Below are positions 6,150 through 12,248 of a stretch of 12,248 nt of DNA, piece after piece (positions within the stretch are counted from its first letter, which is position 1; the number at the start of each line of letters is the position of its first letter). A program made the position numbers and the translations under genes. This DNA is from JADFRG01 sp048054495 (lineage in GTDB: Bacteria > Chloroflexota > Anaerolineae > Anaerolineales > E44-bin32): positions 1 to 12,248 of the forward strand of contig JBGMQN010000104.1 of NCBI GenBank assembly GCA_048054495.1, in the 5' to 3' direction. The notes under the pieces are model-generated. The model did not search any database. It saw only the letters and a list, made by a program, of their open reading frames with translations, and was not told the DNA's origin.

Positions 6150-6173
6150 GGCGGTGCTGCAAGACGGATGTTA

Positions 6174-8348
6174 TTACCTGGAACGATTATCGCGCCGAGG
6201 AGGGCGGCCTCTACGCTGCGAATTTCGCTTCGGAGGTCGATCCCGCTCTATGGCCTCTTCCAGCGTCCAACCTTCCAACACAGCCGTTCGAGAGAGGCGG
6301 ATTTTGCCCGCAGGATCGATCGCAGTTACCATCACAGTGATCTCTTCTCCCACCCTGGCGACATCCTCGACCTTTTCTATACGCTCAGACGCCAGCTGCG
6401 AGATATGCACCAGGCCATCGTTGTTTGGCAGGATCTCGACAAATGCGCCGAAATCCGTCGTGCGCACGACCTTGCCCGTGTAGATGCGGCCTACAACGGC
6501 TTCCTCAATCAGGCGCTCTACCATCTCCAAGGCCGATTTCGCTCCCTCGCCATCCGTTGCAGCGATATAGATCGTCCCGTCGTCCTCGATGTCGATGCGG
6601 GCGCCGGTCTCGTCCTGGATACCGCGGATTACCTTTCCTCCCGGGCCAATCACTGCGCCGATCTTCTGTGGATCGATCTTGATCACCGTCATGCGAGGGG
6701 CATGCGGCTTCATTTCTGCCCGCGGTTCCGGAATGACTTCCGCGATCTTGTCCAGAATTGTGAGTCGCGCCTCGAGCGCCTGCGCAAGGGCCTCGGACAT
6801 CAGCTGGGAAGTCACTCCTTTGATCTTGATATCCATCTGCAGCGCCGTAATTCCCTCCCGCGTGCCGGCCACCTTGAAATCCATATCGCCAAGCTGATCC
6901 TCCACGCCCTGAATGTCTGTCAGGATGGCGTTGCGCTCGCCGTCTGAGATCAATCCCATTGCGATCCCAGCCACAGGTGCCTTGATAGGCACGCCCGTAT
7001 CCAGCAACGCGATGGTCGATCCGCACACGGAGGCCATAGAAGTGGATCCGTTGGATGAGAGCACCTCGGAGACGAGCCGCATAGTGTAGGGAAACTCATC
7101 TTGCGGCGGCATCACCGGAACAAGCGCACGCTCGGCCAGCACACCATGCCCGATCTCCCGCCTCGAGGCGCCCCGTAGAAACTTGGTCTCTCCCGTTGAG
7201 AAGGGAGGGAAGTTGTAATGGTGCATGTACCGCTTCTCTTCGACCGGCGCGAGGATGTCGAGCTCCTGTCGCTCGCGAGGCGTTCCGAGCGTTGCCAGCG
7301 TAAGGACCTGCGTCTCACCCCGCTTGAACAGACCCGAACCGTGGGCCCGCGGACTGAGATCGACCTGTACGTCGAGAGCCCGCAGATCACCCGGACCGCG
7401 ACCATCGAGGCGCGTTCCCCCACTCAATACGCGCTCACGCACGGCGCCCTTGACCTTGCTCCAGAGCACGTCTCGCACATCCGAGCTTTTCTGCTCCTCG
7501 AGTGCTTCGGTGGCTTCATCGATGAAGGCGTCCATGGCCGCGTAGAAACCGGCCTTATCGTGAGTGGCGTTCGCTACCTCTTTGATTCTTTCTTCGCCCC
7601 ACTCCGCGATCGCCTGCTCAACCTCCGGCTCGGGCGCGAATGGCGGATAGTCTCGCTTGGGCTTGCCGAGCTCCTCACGCATCTTCTCCTGCACCTCGAT
7701 CAGCGCCATCATCTCGGCGTGGCCGGCTTCCAAGGCCGAAACCATAGTCTGCTCGTCGAGCTCGTCGGCATTGCACTCCACCATCATGATGGCGTCCCGC
7801 CTGCCGGCCATGCGAAGGTCCAGTCCGTTCGACGCGGCTTCTTGATAAGAGGGATTGAAAATGAATTCACCCTCGGGACTCCGCCCCACACGGATTGAGC
7901 CCACGGGACCGTCGAAAGGAACATCCGAAATAGTCAGCGCAGCGGAGGCCCCTAAGATGGCGAGCACGTCGATGGGCGTTTCACCATCAGAGGAAAGCGA
8001 ATAGAGGATCACCTGTACATCGTTACGCATGTCCTTTGGAAACAGGGGACGAAGGGGTCGATCGGTCAGTCGATCGATCAGGATCGCCGTTTCGGGCGGT
8101 CGGCCCTCACGGCGAAAGAAAGAACCGGGGATCTTGCCCCCGGCGTACATCCGCTCTTCGTAATCGACTGTGAGAGGGAAGAAACTGATGCCTTCCCGTG
8201 TAGTACGGCTCATAGTGGCCGTGGCCAGCAACAGCGTATCGCCCTGACGCACGGTTACGGCTCCGCCGGCTTGCTCTGCAAAGCCGCCGGTTGCGATCGT
8301 GATGGTCTTGCCATCCACGACCACATCGAATTGTTTGTCACCTAACAT
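6174..8348 (-). CDS. pnp: polyribonucleotide nucleotidyltransferase (PNPase)
   Basis: Phosphorolytic 3'-5' exoribonuclease of mRNA turnover. All domains are present in 724 residues, a normal length. The first RNase PH domain spans about 12-145, followed by a helical linker, and the second about 322-520. The second domain has SEVLSSNGSTSMAS (427-440) and GVEDQLGDMDFKVAG (481-495), whose D484 and D490 correspond to the metal-binding aspartates of the E. coli enzyme. The KH domain (about 553-612) has the GPGG loop at 568-571. The S1 domain spans about 620-690. The tail is very basic (R-rich, 703-724). The ATG at 8348 has a strong AGGAGG ribosome site 7 nt away, lying in a hairpin. It ends in a double stop (TAATAA). 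The gene follows rpsO, a common bacterial arrangement, and its long leader suggests post-transcriptional control. Confidence 0.98.
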   Translation of the reverse strand: MLGDKQFDVVVDGKTITIATGGFAEQAGGAVTVRQGDTLLLATATMSRTTREGISFFPLTVDYEERMYAGGKIPGSFFRREGRPPETAILIDRLTDRPLRPLFPKDMRNDVQVILYSLSSDGETPIDVLAILGASAALTISDVPFDGPVGSIRVGRSPEGEFIFNPSYQEAASNGLDLRMAGRRDAIMMVECNADELDEQTMVSALEAGHAEMMALIEVQEKMREELGKPKRDYPPFAPEPEVEQAIAEWGEERIKEVANATHDKAGFYAAMDAFIDEATEALEEQKSSDVRDVLWSKVKGAVRERVLSGGTRLDGRGPGDLRALDVQVDLSPRAHGSGLFKRGETQVLTLATLGTPRERQELDILAPVEEKRYMHHYNFPPFSTGETKFLRGASRREIGHGVLAERALVPVMPPQDEFPYTMRLVSEVLSSNGSTSMASVCGSTIALLDTGVPIKAPVAGIAMGLISDGERNAILTDIQGVEDQLGDMDFKVAGTREGITALQMDIKIKGVTSQLMSEALAQALEARLTILDKIAEVIPEPRAEMKPHAPRMTVIKIDPQKIGAVIGPGGKVIRGIQDETGARIDIEDDGTIYIAATDGEGAKSALEMVERLIEEAVVGRIYTGKVVRTTDFGAFVEILPNNDGLVHISQLASERIEKVEDVARVGEEITVMVTAIDPAGKIRLSRTAVLEGWTLEEAIERDRPPKRNSQRRGRPPRRDNRSR

Positions 8349-8353
8349 GGATA

Positions 8354-8381
8354 ACCCTCCTGGCCCGAGGCCAGCCAGGGT
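8354..8381 (-). promoter_or_regulatory. hairpin overlapping the pnp ribosome-binding site
   Basis: In the mRNA, CTGGCC, loop TCG, GGCCAG (8374-8360) forms a stem that runs into the Shine-Dalgarno AGGAGGG (8361-8355). A competing fold pairs ACCCT (8381-8377) with AGGGT (8358-8354), and CCTGGC with GCCAGG, which would hide more of the ribosome site. This suggests translational control of pnp, possibly by its own product as in E. coli, although the E. coli structure is different. Confidence 0.5.
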
Positions 8382-8400
8382 CAGGTACTGGAGCGCGGCC

Positions 8401-8419
8401 TTTAGGCGATTGGCCTAAA
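8401..8419 (-). promoter_or_regulatory. stem-loop in the pnp leader
   Basis: TTTAGGC (8401-8407), loop GATTG, GCCTAAA (8413-8419) is a perfect 7-bp inverted repeat in the rpsO-pnp intergenic region, about 50 nt before the pnp start. No U run follows in the - direction, so it is not a terminator. It may be an RNA-processing or protein-binding hairpin in the leader. Confidence 0.55.
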
Positions 8420-8505
8420 TGACGGGCTCCAATTCCCGACCCTTCAGCTTACCCGGGGCAAAAAAAAACCGATTCTTCTCCTATTTGTCGCAGCTTCCCC
8501 CTTAC

Positions 8506-8535
8506 AAAAAAAGTGGGCGGATGATCTCTCCGCCC
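8506..8535 (-). terminator. Rho-independent terminator of rpsO
   Basis: In the transcript GGGCGGA (8535-8529), a 7-nt loop, TCCGCCC (8521-8515), then A-C and seven U (8512-8506). It starts 14 nt after the rpsO stop, a textbook arrangement. Partial read-through would feed pnp, for which I could not find a convincing separate promoter in 8349-8505. Confidence 0.92.
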
Positions 8536-8549
8536 GTCCGACCGATTGG

Positions 8550-8822
8550 CTACCTGCGCCGGATGCCCAAACGGTCCGTAATGGACATGTAGGCATCTGA
8601 GTTCTCTCTCTTGAGGTACGCCAGATGCCTTCGCCGCTGTCCAACCATATTGATCAGACCACGGCGACACGATTCGTCGTGTTTGTGCTCTTTGAGATGC
8701 TGAGTGAGCTGCTCTATTCGGCGCGTGAGTATCGCAACCTGAACCTCCGGCGACCCGGTATCACTATCGTGCCGGTGATACTCACCGATCAGTTGGGTCT
8801 TTTCTTCCTTCGTTAGCGTCAT
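8550..8822 (-). CDS. rpsO: 30S ribosomal protein uS15
   Basis: Primary 16S rRNA-binding protein of the 30S platform. It has 90 residues, as is usual, with the signature DSDTGSPEVQVAILTRRI (19-36) and RRGLINMVGQRRRHLAYLKR (53-72). The ATG at 8822 is chosen over an in-frame TTG at 8828 because M-T-L-T-K-E-E-K is the family's standard opening. An AGGA lies about 10 nt before the ATG. The usual H-H-S after the conserved Asp in the rRNA-contact loop is replaced by E-S-C (50-52), while His42 and Asp49 are kept. A promoter overlaps the end of the preceding gene and a strong terminator follows, so it can be a one-gene transcript with read-through to pnp. Confidence 0.97.
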   Translation of the reverse strand: MTLTKEEKTQLIGEYHRHDSDTGSPEVQVAILTRRIEQLTQHLKEHKHDESCRRGLINMVGQRRRHLAYLKRENSDAYMSITDRLGIRRR

Positions 8823-8858
8823 ATACAAGAGTTCCTAGAGCCCTTCCTCTTCGTCGAA
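8823..8858 (-). promoter_or_regulatory. rpsO mRNA leader with alternative pairings
   Basis: The leader of about 36 nt contains AAGAG (8851-8847), which can pair with CTCTT (8831-8827) and enclose the AGGA ribosome site. Its AGAG part can instead pair with CTCT (8840-8837). Mutually exclusive short stems near the ribosome site resemble S15 autoregulatory leaders known in E. coli and Geobacillus, but the stems are short and the similarity is only in kind. Confidence 0.35.
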
Positions 8859-8864
8859 CGCGAG

Positions 8865-8873
8865 ATTATACCA
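8865..8873 (-). promoter_or_regulatory. extended -10 promoter of rpsO, overlapping the upstream stop codon
   Basis: On the - strand TGGTATAAT gives a consensus -10 (8870-8865) with the TGn extension. The best -35 is only TTCAAA at 19 nt, which an extended -10 can tolerate. The TAA stop of the upstream AlkD-like gene (8868-8866) lies inside the hexamer. Transcription would begin near 8858. Confidence 0.65.
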
Positions 8874-9567
8874 CTCTGACCCTTTGGGGTTTGAATCGCG
8901 CCCTGAGAACCTTTGTCAGAGGGCTGGACTCTTCGTCATCAAGGAAGCCGGCGGTCTCTTCGGGCGCCACGTCCGCAAGGGACGTGATCAGGGCGACCAG
9001 CGCCTCCCGCATCTCGCCTCGGGCTCCGGCCAACCGGCCTTCAACGAGCCCGAACGCCGAGGGCAAATCCTCGAACTCGGCATCCCTGACTCTCCCTCTC
9101 AGCGCGTAAACGGCCAGAACTCTGCTGCGCCGCTTACGATCGTCCAGCCAGCTCGTAATTTGATTCATGAAGCCTATTGGATCGGCTCGCCGCCAGCCAG
9201 ATAGGCCTCGCTCCCCCAATTCGCGAACGATCTCGATCTGCACACCCTGGCCTGCCCAATGTTCGGCGGTTGCCGCGACCTCCGCATCCTCGACCCGCTC
9301 CAAGAGCCCCGCCGCCAGCAGCCGCGCATCGGGAAGGCCGCCTTTCCAGAGCGCCTCAGAAATGGCTACCTGCTGTCCCAATTGATGGAGTGCTGCTCGC
9401 AGCGATCGGATGACTGGCGCGGGTACTGCTGGAGCGTGCGATTTGGATGGATCGGAGTACTCTTCGATGAGATCCCGCACTTCGCGCGCGATCTGGTCCG
9501 CATCGCTGGAATGCGTTCTCAGGTGGTCGAGCTGCCCGGACAATCGGTGTGGGTCGATGGCGGGCAT
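8866..9567 (-). CDS. DNA alkylation repair (AlkD-like) HEAT-repeat protein
   Basis: A 233-residue helical protein. The best fit is the AlkD/AlkC-like superfamily of HEAT-repeat DNA glycosylases, which remove bulky or charged alkylated bases. The match rests on LWKGGLPDARLLAAGLLE (73-90), close to the family's L-W-x-x-G-x-x-E-A-R-x-L-A helix, and on the WLDDRKRRSRVLAVYALRGR helices (140-159). Catalytic Trp/Asp/Arg residues cannot be assigned with certainty, so it could also be a HEAT protein without glycosylase activity. The ATG at 9567 has a weak GAGAAG site about 8 nt upstream. Only 25 known bases separate it from the assembly gap, so its promoter is not visible. Its 3' end carries the rpsO promoter. 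Confidence 0.55.
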   Translation of the reverse strand: MPAIDPHRLSGQLDHLRTHSSDADQIAREVRDLIEEYSDPSKSHAPAVPAPVIRSLRAALHQLGQQVAISEALWKGGLPDARLLAAGLLERVEDAEVAATAEHWAGQGVQIEIVRELGERGLSGWRRADPIGFMNQITSWLDDRKRRSRVLAVYALRGRVRDAEFEDLPSAFGLVEGRLAGARGEMREALVALITSLADVAPEETAGFLDDEESSPLTKVLRARFKPQRVRVV

Positions 9568-9592
9568 GCTAACTTCTCATTGAAGGCCCCTT

Positions 9593-9692
9593 NNNNNNNN
9601 NNNNNNNNNNNNNNNNNNNNNNNNNNNNNNNNNNNNNNNNNNNNNNNNNNNNNNNNNNNNNNNNNNNNNNNNNNNNNNNNNNNNNNNNNNNN
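9593..9692. other. assembly gap (100 N)
   Basis: Exactly 100 N, the usual placeholder for a scaffold join of unknown length. The distance and content between proS and the AlkD-like gene are unknown, and the order of the two sides depends on the scaffolding. The tandem array on the right edge probably caused the break. Confidence 0.98.
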
Positions 9693-9744
9693 GCTCCCCT
9701 GCTCCCTGGCTCCCCTGCTCCCTGGCTCCCGCGCTCCCCTGCTC
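9693..9744. repeat. C-rich 8-bp tandem array (GCTCCCnn), G-quadruplex-prone on the - strand
   Basis: Successive 8-mers all share GCTCCC: GCTCCCCT, GCTCCCTG, GCTCCCCT, GCTCCCTG, GCTCCCGC, GCTCCCCT, ending in GCTC at 9741. The first 16-bp pair is repeated exactly (9693-9708, 9709-9724). On the - strand, which is the proS mRNA sense, this gives six G tracts of 3-4 separated by 4-5 nt, a classic quadruplex pattern. The array begins within the proS stop codon and runs into the assembly gap, so its true length is unknown. Confidence 0.93.
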
Positions 9745-11167
9745 AGTAGGCCCTGGCGAAAATGGCGCGCTCTGAGGCCGGATCGCCGCAGCGGATGCAC
9801 ACTCCCTCCCCGCCGGGCTGATCGAGGGGAATGACGCGGTTCGTGGCCTTTGTTTCTTGCTTGATCTTGGCTTCGCAATCCGCCGCACCACACCACCAGA
9901 CGTCGGCCCAGCCCGATTGGACCACTTCCTGAAATTCGGCATAGTCCGCGGGGTCGTGAGTGTTTTCCTGCATGAAATCGCGCGCCTTGCTGAGCATGTT
10001 GGCCTGGATCTCGTCCAGGGTCGCTCGCACCACTTCTGCGACAGCCTCCACGGGCGCGGGGATGCGACCCTTCTGGTCGCGTCGGGCCAGGGTGACCTGG
10101 CCCTGCTCCACATCTTTGGGCCCGATCTCCACTCGCAACGGCACTCCGCGCATTTCCCAATCGTTGAACTTGAATCCGGGAGTGACCTCCTCACGGTCAT
10201 CCAGCTTGACCCGGATATCCGCAAGCGACTCCCGGATCGCTTCCGTCTGCTCCAAAACCGCGCGGCGCTGCTCTTCATTCTTGTAGATCGGGATAATCAC
10301 CACCTGGAAGGGCGCCAATCGTGGGGGCAGAACCAGGCCCTGGTCGTCTCCATGCACCATAATGATGGCACCCACGAAGCGCGTCGAGAGTCCCCACGAA
10401 GTGGTGCTGACGTACTGCAGCGTATTATTGCGATCCAGATACTGGATCGAGAATGCCTTCGCAAAGTTTTCGCCCAGGTAGTGCGAGGTGCCGGCCTGCA
10501 GCGCCCGCGTGTCGCCCATCATCCCTTCGATGCTGTAGGAATTCACTCCGCCGGCAAACTTCTCACTCTCGCTCTTCCGACCCATGACGACCGGTACTGC
10601 GGCCTCGTTCTCGGCGAAATCAGCATAGACCTCCAGCATTTGCTGCGTTTCCGCCTTCGCCTCTTCGGCCGTGGCGTGCGCAGTGTGCCCCTCTTGCCAG
10701 TAAAACTCCGTCGTGCGCAGGAACAACTTGGTGCGCAATTCCCAGCGCACGACGCTGTTCCATACATTGATCAGCACCGGGAGATCGCGATAGGACTCGA
10801 TCCATTTTGCGTACATGTGCCCGATGATGGTCTCGGAGGTCGGCCGCACGACGAGCGGTTCTTCCAGCTCCTCCCCTCCGCCAATGGTCACTACCGCCAG
10901 CTGTGGGGAGAAACCCTCCACATGATCTTTCTCCTTCTGGAGAAAGCTCATGGGGATGAACAGTGGAAATGCGGCGTTCACATGCCCGGTGGCCTTGAAG
11001 CGGCTATCGAGGGCGGCCGTGATGTTCTCCCACAACGCCCAACCATACGGCCGGACCACCATCGTTCCCCTTACAGGAGCGTAGTCGGCTAGCTCGGCCT
11101 TGAGCACGAGTTGGTTGTACCAGTCCGAGAAGCTCTCGGATCGCGACGGCAAGCGTCCTTCAGACAT
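9743..11167 (-). CDS. proS: prolyl-tRNA synthetase, type 3 (archaeal/eukaryote-like)
   Basis: Class II aminoacyl-tRNA synthetase that charges tRNA-Pro with proline. In 474 residues: RPTSE (108-112); motif 2 around RWELRTKLFLRTTEFYWQEG (141-160); motif 3 with GLSTRF (259-264) and H-G-D-D-Q-G-L-V-L-P-P (272-282); an anticodon-binding domain at about 285-390; and the C-terminal zinc-binding domain with Cys426, Cys431, Cys457 and Cys460, ending in the conserved terminal Tyr. The lack of the bacterial INS editing insertion and the zinc-binding tail identify the shorter archaeal-like type. The ATG at 11167 (M-S-E-G-R-L) is preferred over a TTG at 11182, since AGAGG lies 7 nt before the ATG. It follows the kinase-like gene by 21 nt, so the two are probably co-transcribed. 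Its TGA stop lies inside the first unit of the tandem array. Confidence 0.97.
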   Translation of the reverse strand: MSEGRLPSRSESFSDWYNQLVLKAELADYAPVRGTMVVRPYGWALWENITAALDSRFKATGHVNAAFPLFIPMSFLQKEKDHVEGFSPQLAVVTIGGGEELEEPLVVRPTSETIIGHMYAKWIESYRDLPVLINVWNSVVRWELRTKLFLRTTEFYWQEGHTAHATAEEAKAETQQMLEVYADFAENEAAVPVVMGRKSESEKFAGGVNSYSIEGMMGDTRALQAGTSHYLGENFAKAFSIQYLDRNNTLQYVSTTSWGLSTRFVGAIIMVHGDDQGLVLPPRLAPFQVVIIPIYKNEEQRRAVLEQTEAIRESLADIRVKLDDREEVTPGFKFNDWEMRGVPLRVEIGPKDVEQGQVTLARRDQKGRIPAPVEAVAEVVRATLDEIQANMLSKARDFMQENTHDPADYAEFQEVVQSGWADVWWCGAADCEAKIKQETKATNRVIPLDQPGGEGVCIRCGDPASERAIFARAY

Positions 11168-11188
11168 TAGACCGCCTCTCAATCTTAT

Positions 11189-12248
11189 TCACGACTGGGC
11201 CAACAGCCTCTTGGTGACCGCCTTCCCCAGCGGGTCGAACCAGATCTGTTCCAACAGTTCCGATCTCGTTTGCAGCAATGTCGTGGGCGAGGCCGCCAGC
11301 AAATCCATCCACTCCTGCAGGAACCGCCACATCAGCGCATGATCCCACAATTCTGTCCATTTACTTTCGTCCCACTCCTTGCCCGAGAGTTCCGCAAGAC
11401 GCTTTCGGTATTCCTGAGCGATCTCATCCCGATCGATTGGGAGCCTACCAAACCACCACTCACTCTTCATTACGAAGGTCACGATATCCAGGATCGGCGG
11501 CCCAACCGCGGCCATCTGCCAGTCGTATACGATCTGATGTCCGTCGGCGAGCACTGAGATATTTCCCGGCCAGTAGTCCCCATGAAGCAAGGTCGATGGC
11601 TCATGCTTCAGCGGTTCGATAACCTTTTCTGCATTCAAGATCAGATGCGCCAACGTGTGCACCCGGTCCGGCCAGTTGGATAGGCGGCCCTGATCTAAGA
11701 TCCGCTCCAGCGAGTTTGCGGCGGCTGCAACATGGACCTCGAAATCTGAGTCGAGCGGCCTGCTGAGCCAGGGAAAGGCCGCAAGATCTTCTGACAGGCC
11801 CCAGAACCGATCATGGAGCACCACCAGAGACTGTATGGCACGCCTGTAGTCTTCGGCTTCCCATGCTTCTGGCGCCCGGACCGGAGAGATCTCCTCCATG
11901 ATCATCCAATCGCCGGCTTCCGATGCGCAGATCAAGCTGGGAAATTCAACGGGGATTTCGGAAGCCAGATATCGATAAACTCCGACTTCCCTTCGCCCTG
12001 CACCCGCCAGACCCGTGCGCGTCGTCCCACGCGGCTCCTTTATGATCAATCGACAGGTGCCTGCGGTCTGCTCTCCCTTATATGCGATGACCGCCCCTCG
12101 GATTCGTCCGATCGAGGGCCTCACATGAGCAAGAGAGAGCGGCTCGACCTCGAGCACCCAGATGGTTGGATCTTCGAAGAACCGGCGCAAGCCCGCCGCC
12201 AGATCGGCCCGGCTAAAGGGCCAGGGCCAGTCGATGGCTTGAGCTTCG
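11189..12248 (-). CDS. phosphotransferase of the aminoglycoside/choline kinase (APH) fold, 5' end cut by the window
   Basis: Probable small-molecule kinase of the APH/choline kinase superfamily; the substrate is unknown and antibiotic resistance should not be assumed. Residues are numbered from a TTG at 12190. The N-lobe has C-R-L-I-I-K (Lys51, ATP-binding candidate) and Glu68 in its helix, a hinge at M-I-M-E-E (96-100), the catalytic loop HGDYWPGN (203-210) with Asp205 and Asn210, and the metal-binding Asp223 in V-Y-D-W-Q. The frame stays open upstream of that TTG to the right edge, adding at least 19 codons including D-W-P-W-P-F-S-R-A-D-L. The true start is therefore probably outside the window, and the TTG has no good ribosome site. 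At least 352 codons are visible. It lies 21 nt upstream of proS. Confidence 0.88.
   Translation of the reverse strand, partial: EAQAIDWPWPFSRADLAAGLRRFFEDPTIWVLEVEPLSLAHVRPSIGRIRGAVIAYKGEQTAGTCRLIIKEPRGTTRTGLAGAGRREVGVYRYLASEIPVEFPSLICASEAGDWMIMEEISPVRAPEAWEAEDYRRAIQSLVVLHDRFWGLSEDLAAFPWLSRPLDSDFEVHVAAAANSLERILDQGRLSNWPDRVHTLAHLILNAEKVIEPLKHEPSTLLHGDYWPGNISVLADGHQIVYDWQMAAVGPPILDIVTFVMKSEWWFGRLPIDRDEIAQEYRKRLAELSGKEWDESKWTELWDHALMWRFLQEWMDLLAASPTTLLQTRSELLEQIWFDPLGKAVTKRLLAQS

Noticed and set aside
5976..6947. 323-codon open frame on the + strand
   Set aside because: Antisense to the ends of pnp and the AI-2E gene, with a composition typical of a shadow frame.
8460..8468. second terminator before pnp, from the run of nine A (U in the - sense)
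   Set aside because: No stem can be drawn in the bases just before the U run, so only the 8506-8535 structure is called.
8823..8828. TTG start for rpsO two codons upstream
   Set aside because: The ATG at 8822 gives the family's standard N-terminus and length.
9259..10278. open frames running across the N gap
   Set aside because: They exist only because N codons are not read as stops, and they overlap proS or the AlkD-like gene in other frames.
9857..11092. 411-codon open frame on the + strand
   Set aside because: It is wholly antisense to proS, whose protein is unmistakable. The translation has no family character, and open antisense frames are common in GC-rich genes.
11168..11182. TTG start for proS five codons upstream
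   Set aside because: The ATG at 11167 has a better-placed AGAGG ribosome site and the usual short N-terminus.
12188..12190. TTG at 12190 as the true start of the kinase-like gene
   Set aside because: The frame is open to the window edge with protein-like sequence upstream and there is no ribosome site, so the gene is treated as truncated.

Overview
The window looks like a piece of a draft or metagenome-assembled bacterial genome. A run of exactly 100 N (9593-9692) marks a scaffold join. The best taxonomic guess is Chloroflexota, perhaps Anaerolineae. This rests on the overall look of the housekeeping proteins, a type-3 (archaeal/eukaryote-like) prolyl-tRNA synthetase, moderately high GC and short intergenic gaps. 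It is an inference from memory, not a database result.

Layout. On the + strand at the left, dnaJ (95-1210) overlaps prmA (1207-2079) by 4 nt. Everything else is on the - strand and converges on prmA at a shared bidirectional terminator (2116-2140). In - strand transcription order the genes are: a kinase of the aminoglycoside phosphotransferase fold, cut by the right edge; proS; a C-rich 8-bp tandem array; the N gap; an AlkD/HEAT-like gene; rpsO with its terminator; pnp; an AI-2E-family membrane protein; a 109-residue protein of unknown function; a purine-type phosphoribosyltransferase; then a four-S1-domain RNA-binding protein, rpsU (bS21) and infA (IF-1).

Functional themes. Most genes handle RNA, translation or protein quality: chaperone DnaJ, ribosomal protein L11 methylase PrmA, bS21, IF-1, an S1 protein, uS15, PNPase and ProRS. 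The most distinctive unit is the S1 protein - bS21 - IF-1 operon (3904 to 2177). It joins three proteins that act at the 30S mRNA-binding or initiation step. Its promoter matches the sigma70 consensus at every base (TTGACA, 17 nt, TATAAT), and its leader of about 125 nt ends in a 9-bp hairpin followed by an A/U-rich stretch in place of a Shine-Dalgarno. Candidate regulatory leaders also precede rpsO and pnp, and an RNase PH/KH/S1 enzyme (PNPase) sits directly downstream of rpsO, a common bacterial arrangement.

No tRNA, rRNA, CRISPR array, transposase, integrase, phage gene or defence module was seen. The window is a conserved housekeeping neighbourhood, and I do not see a wholly new system in it. 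The items most worth following up are the translation-initiation operon with its leader, the structured pnp and rpsO leaders, the unidentified 109-residue gene, and the G-quadruplex-prone repeat beside the assembly gap.
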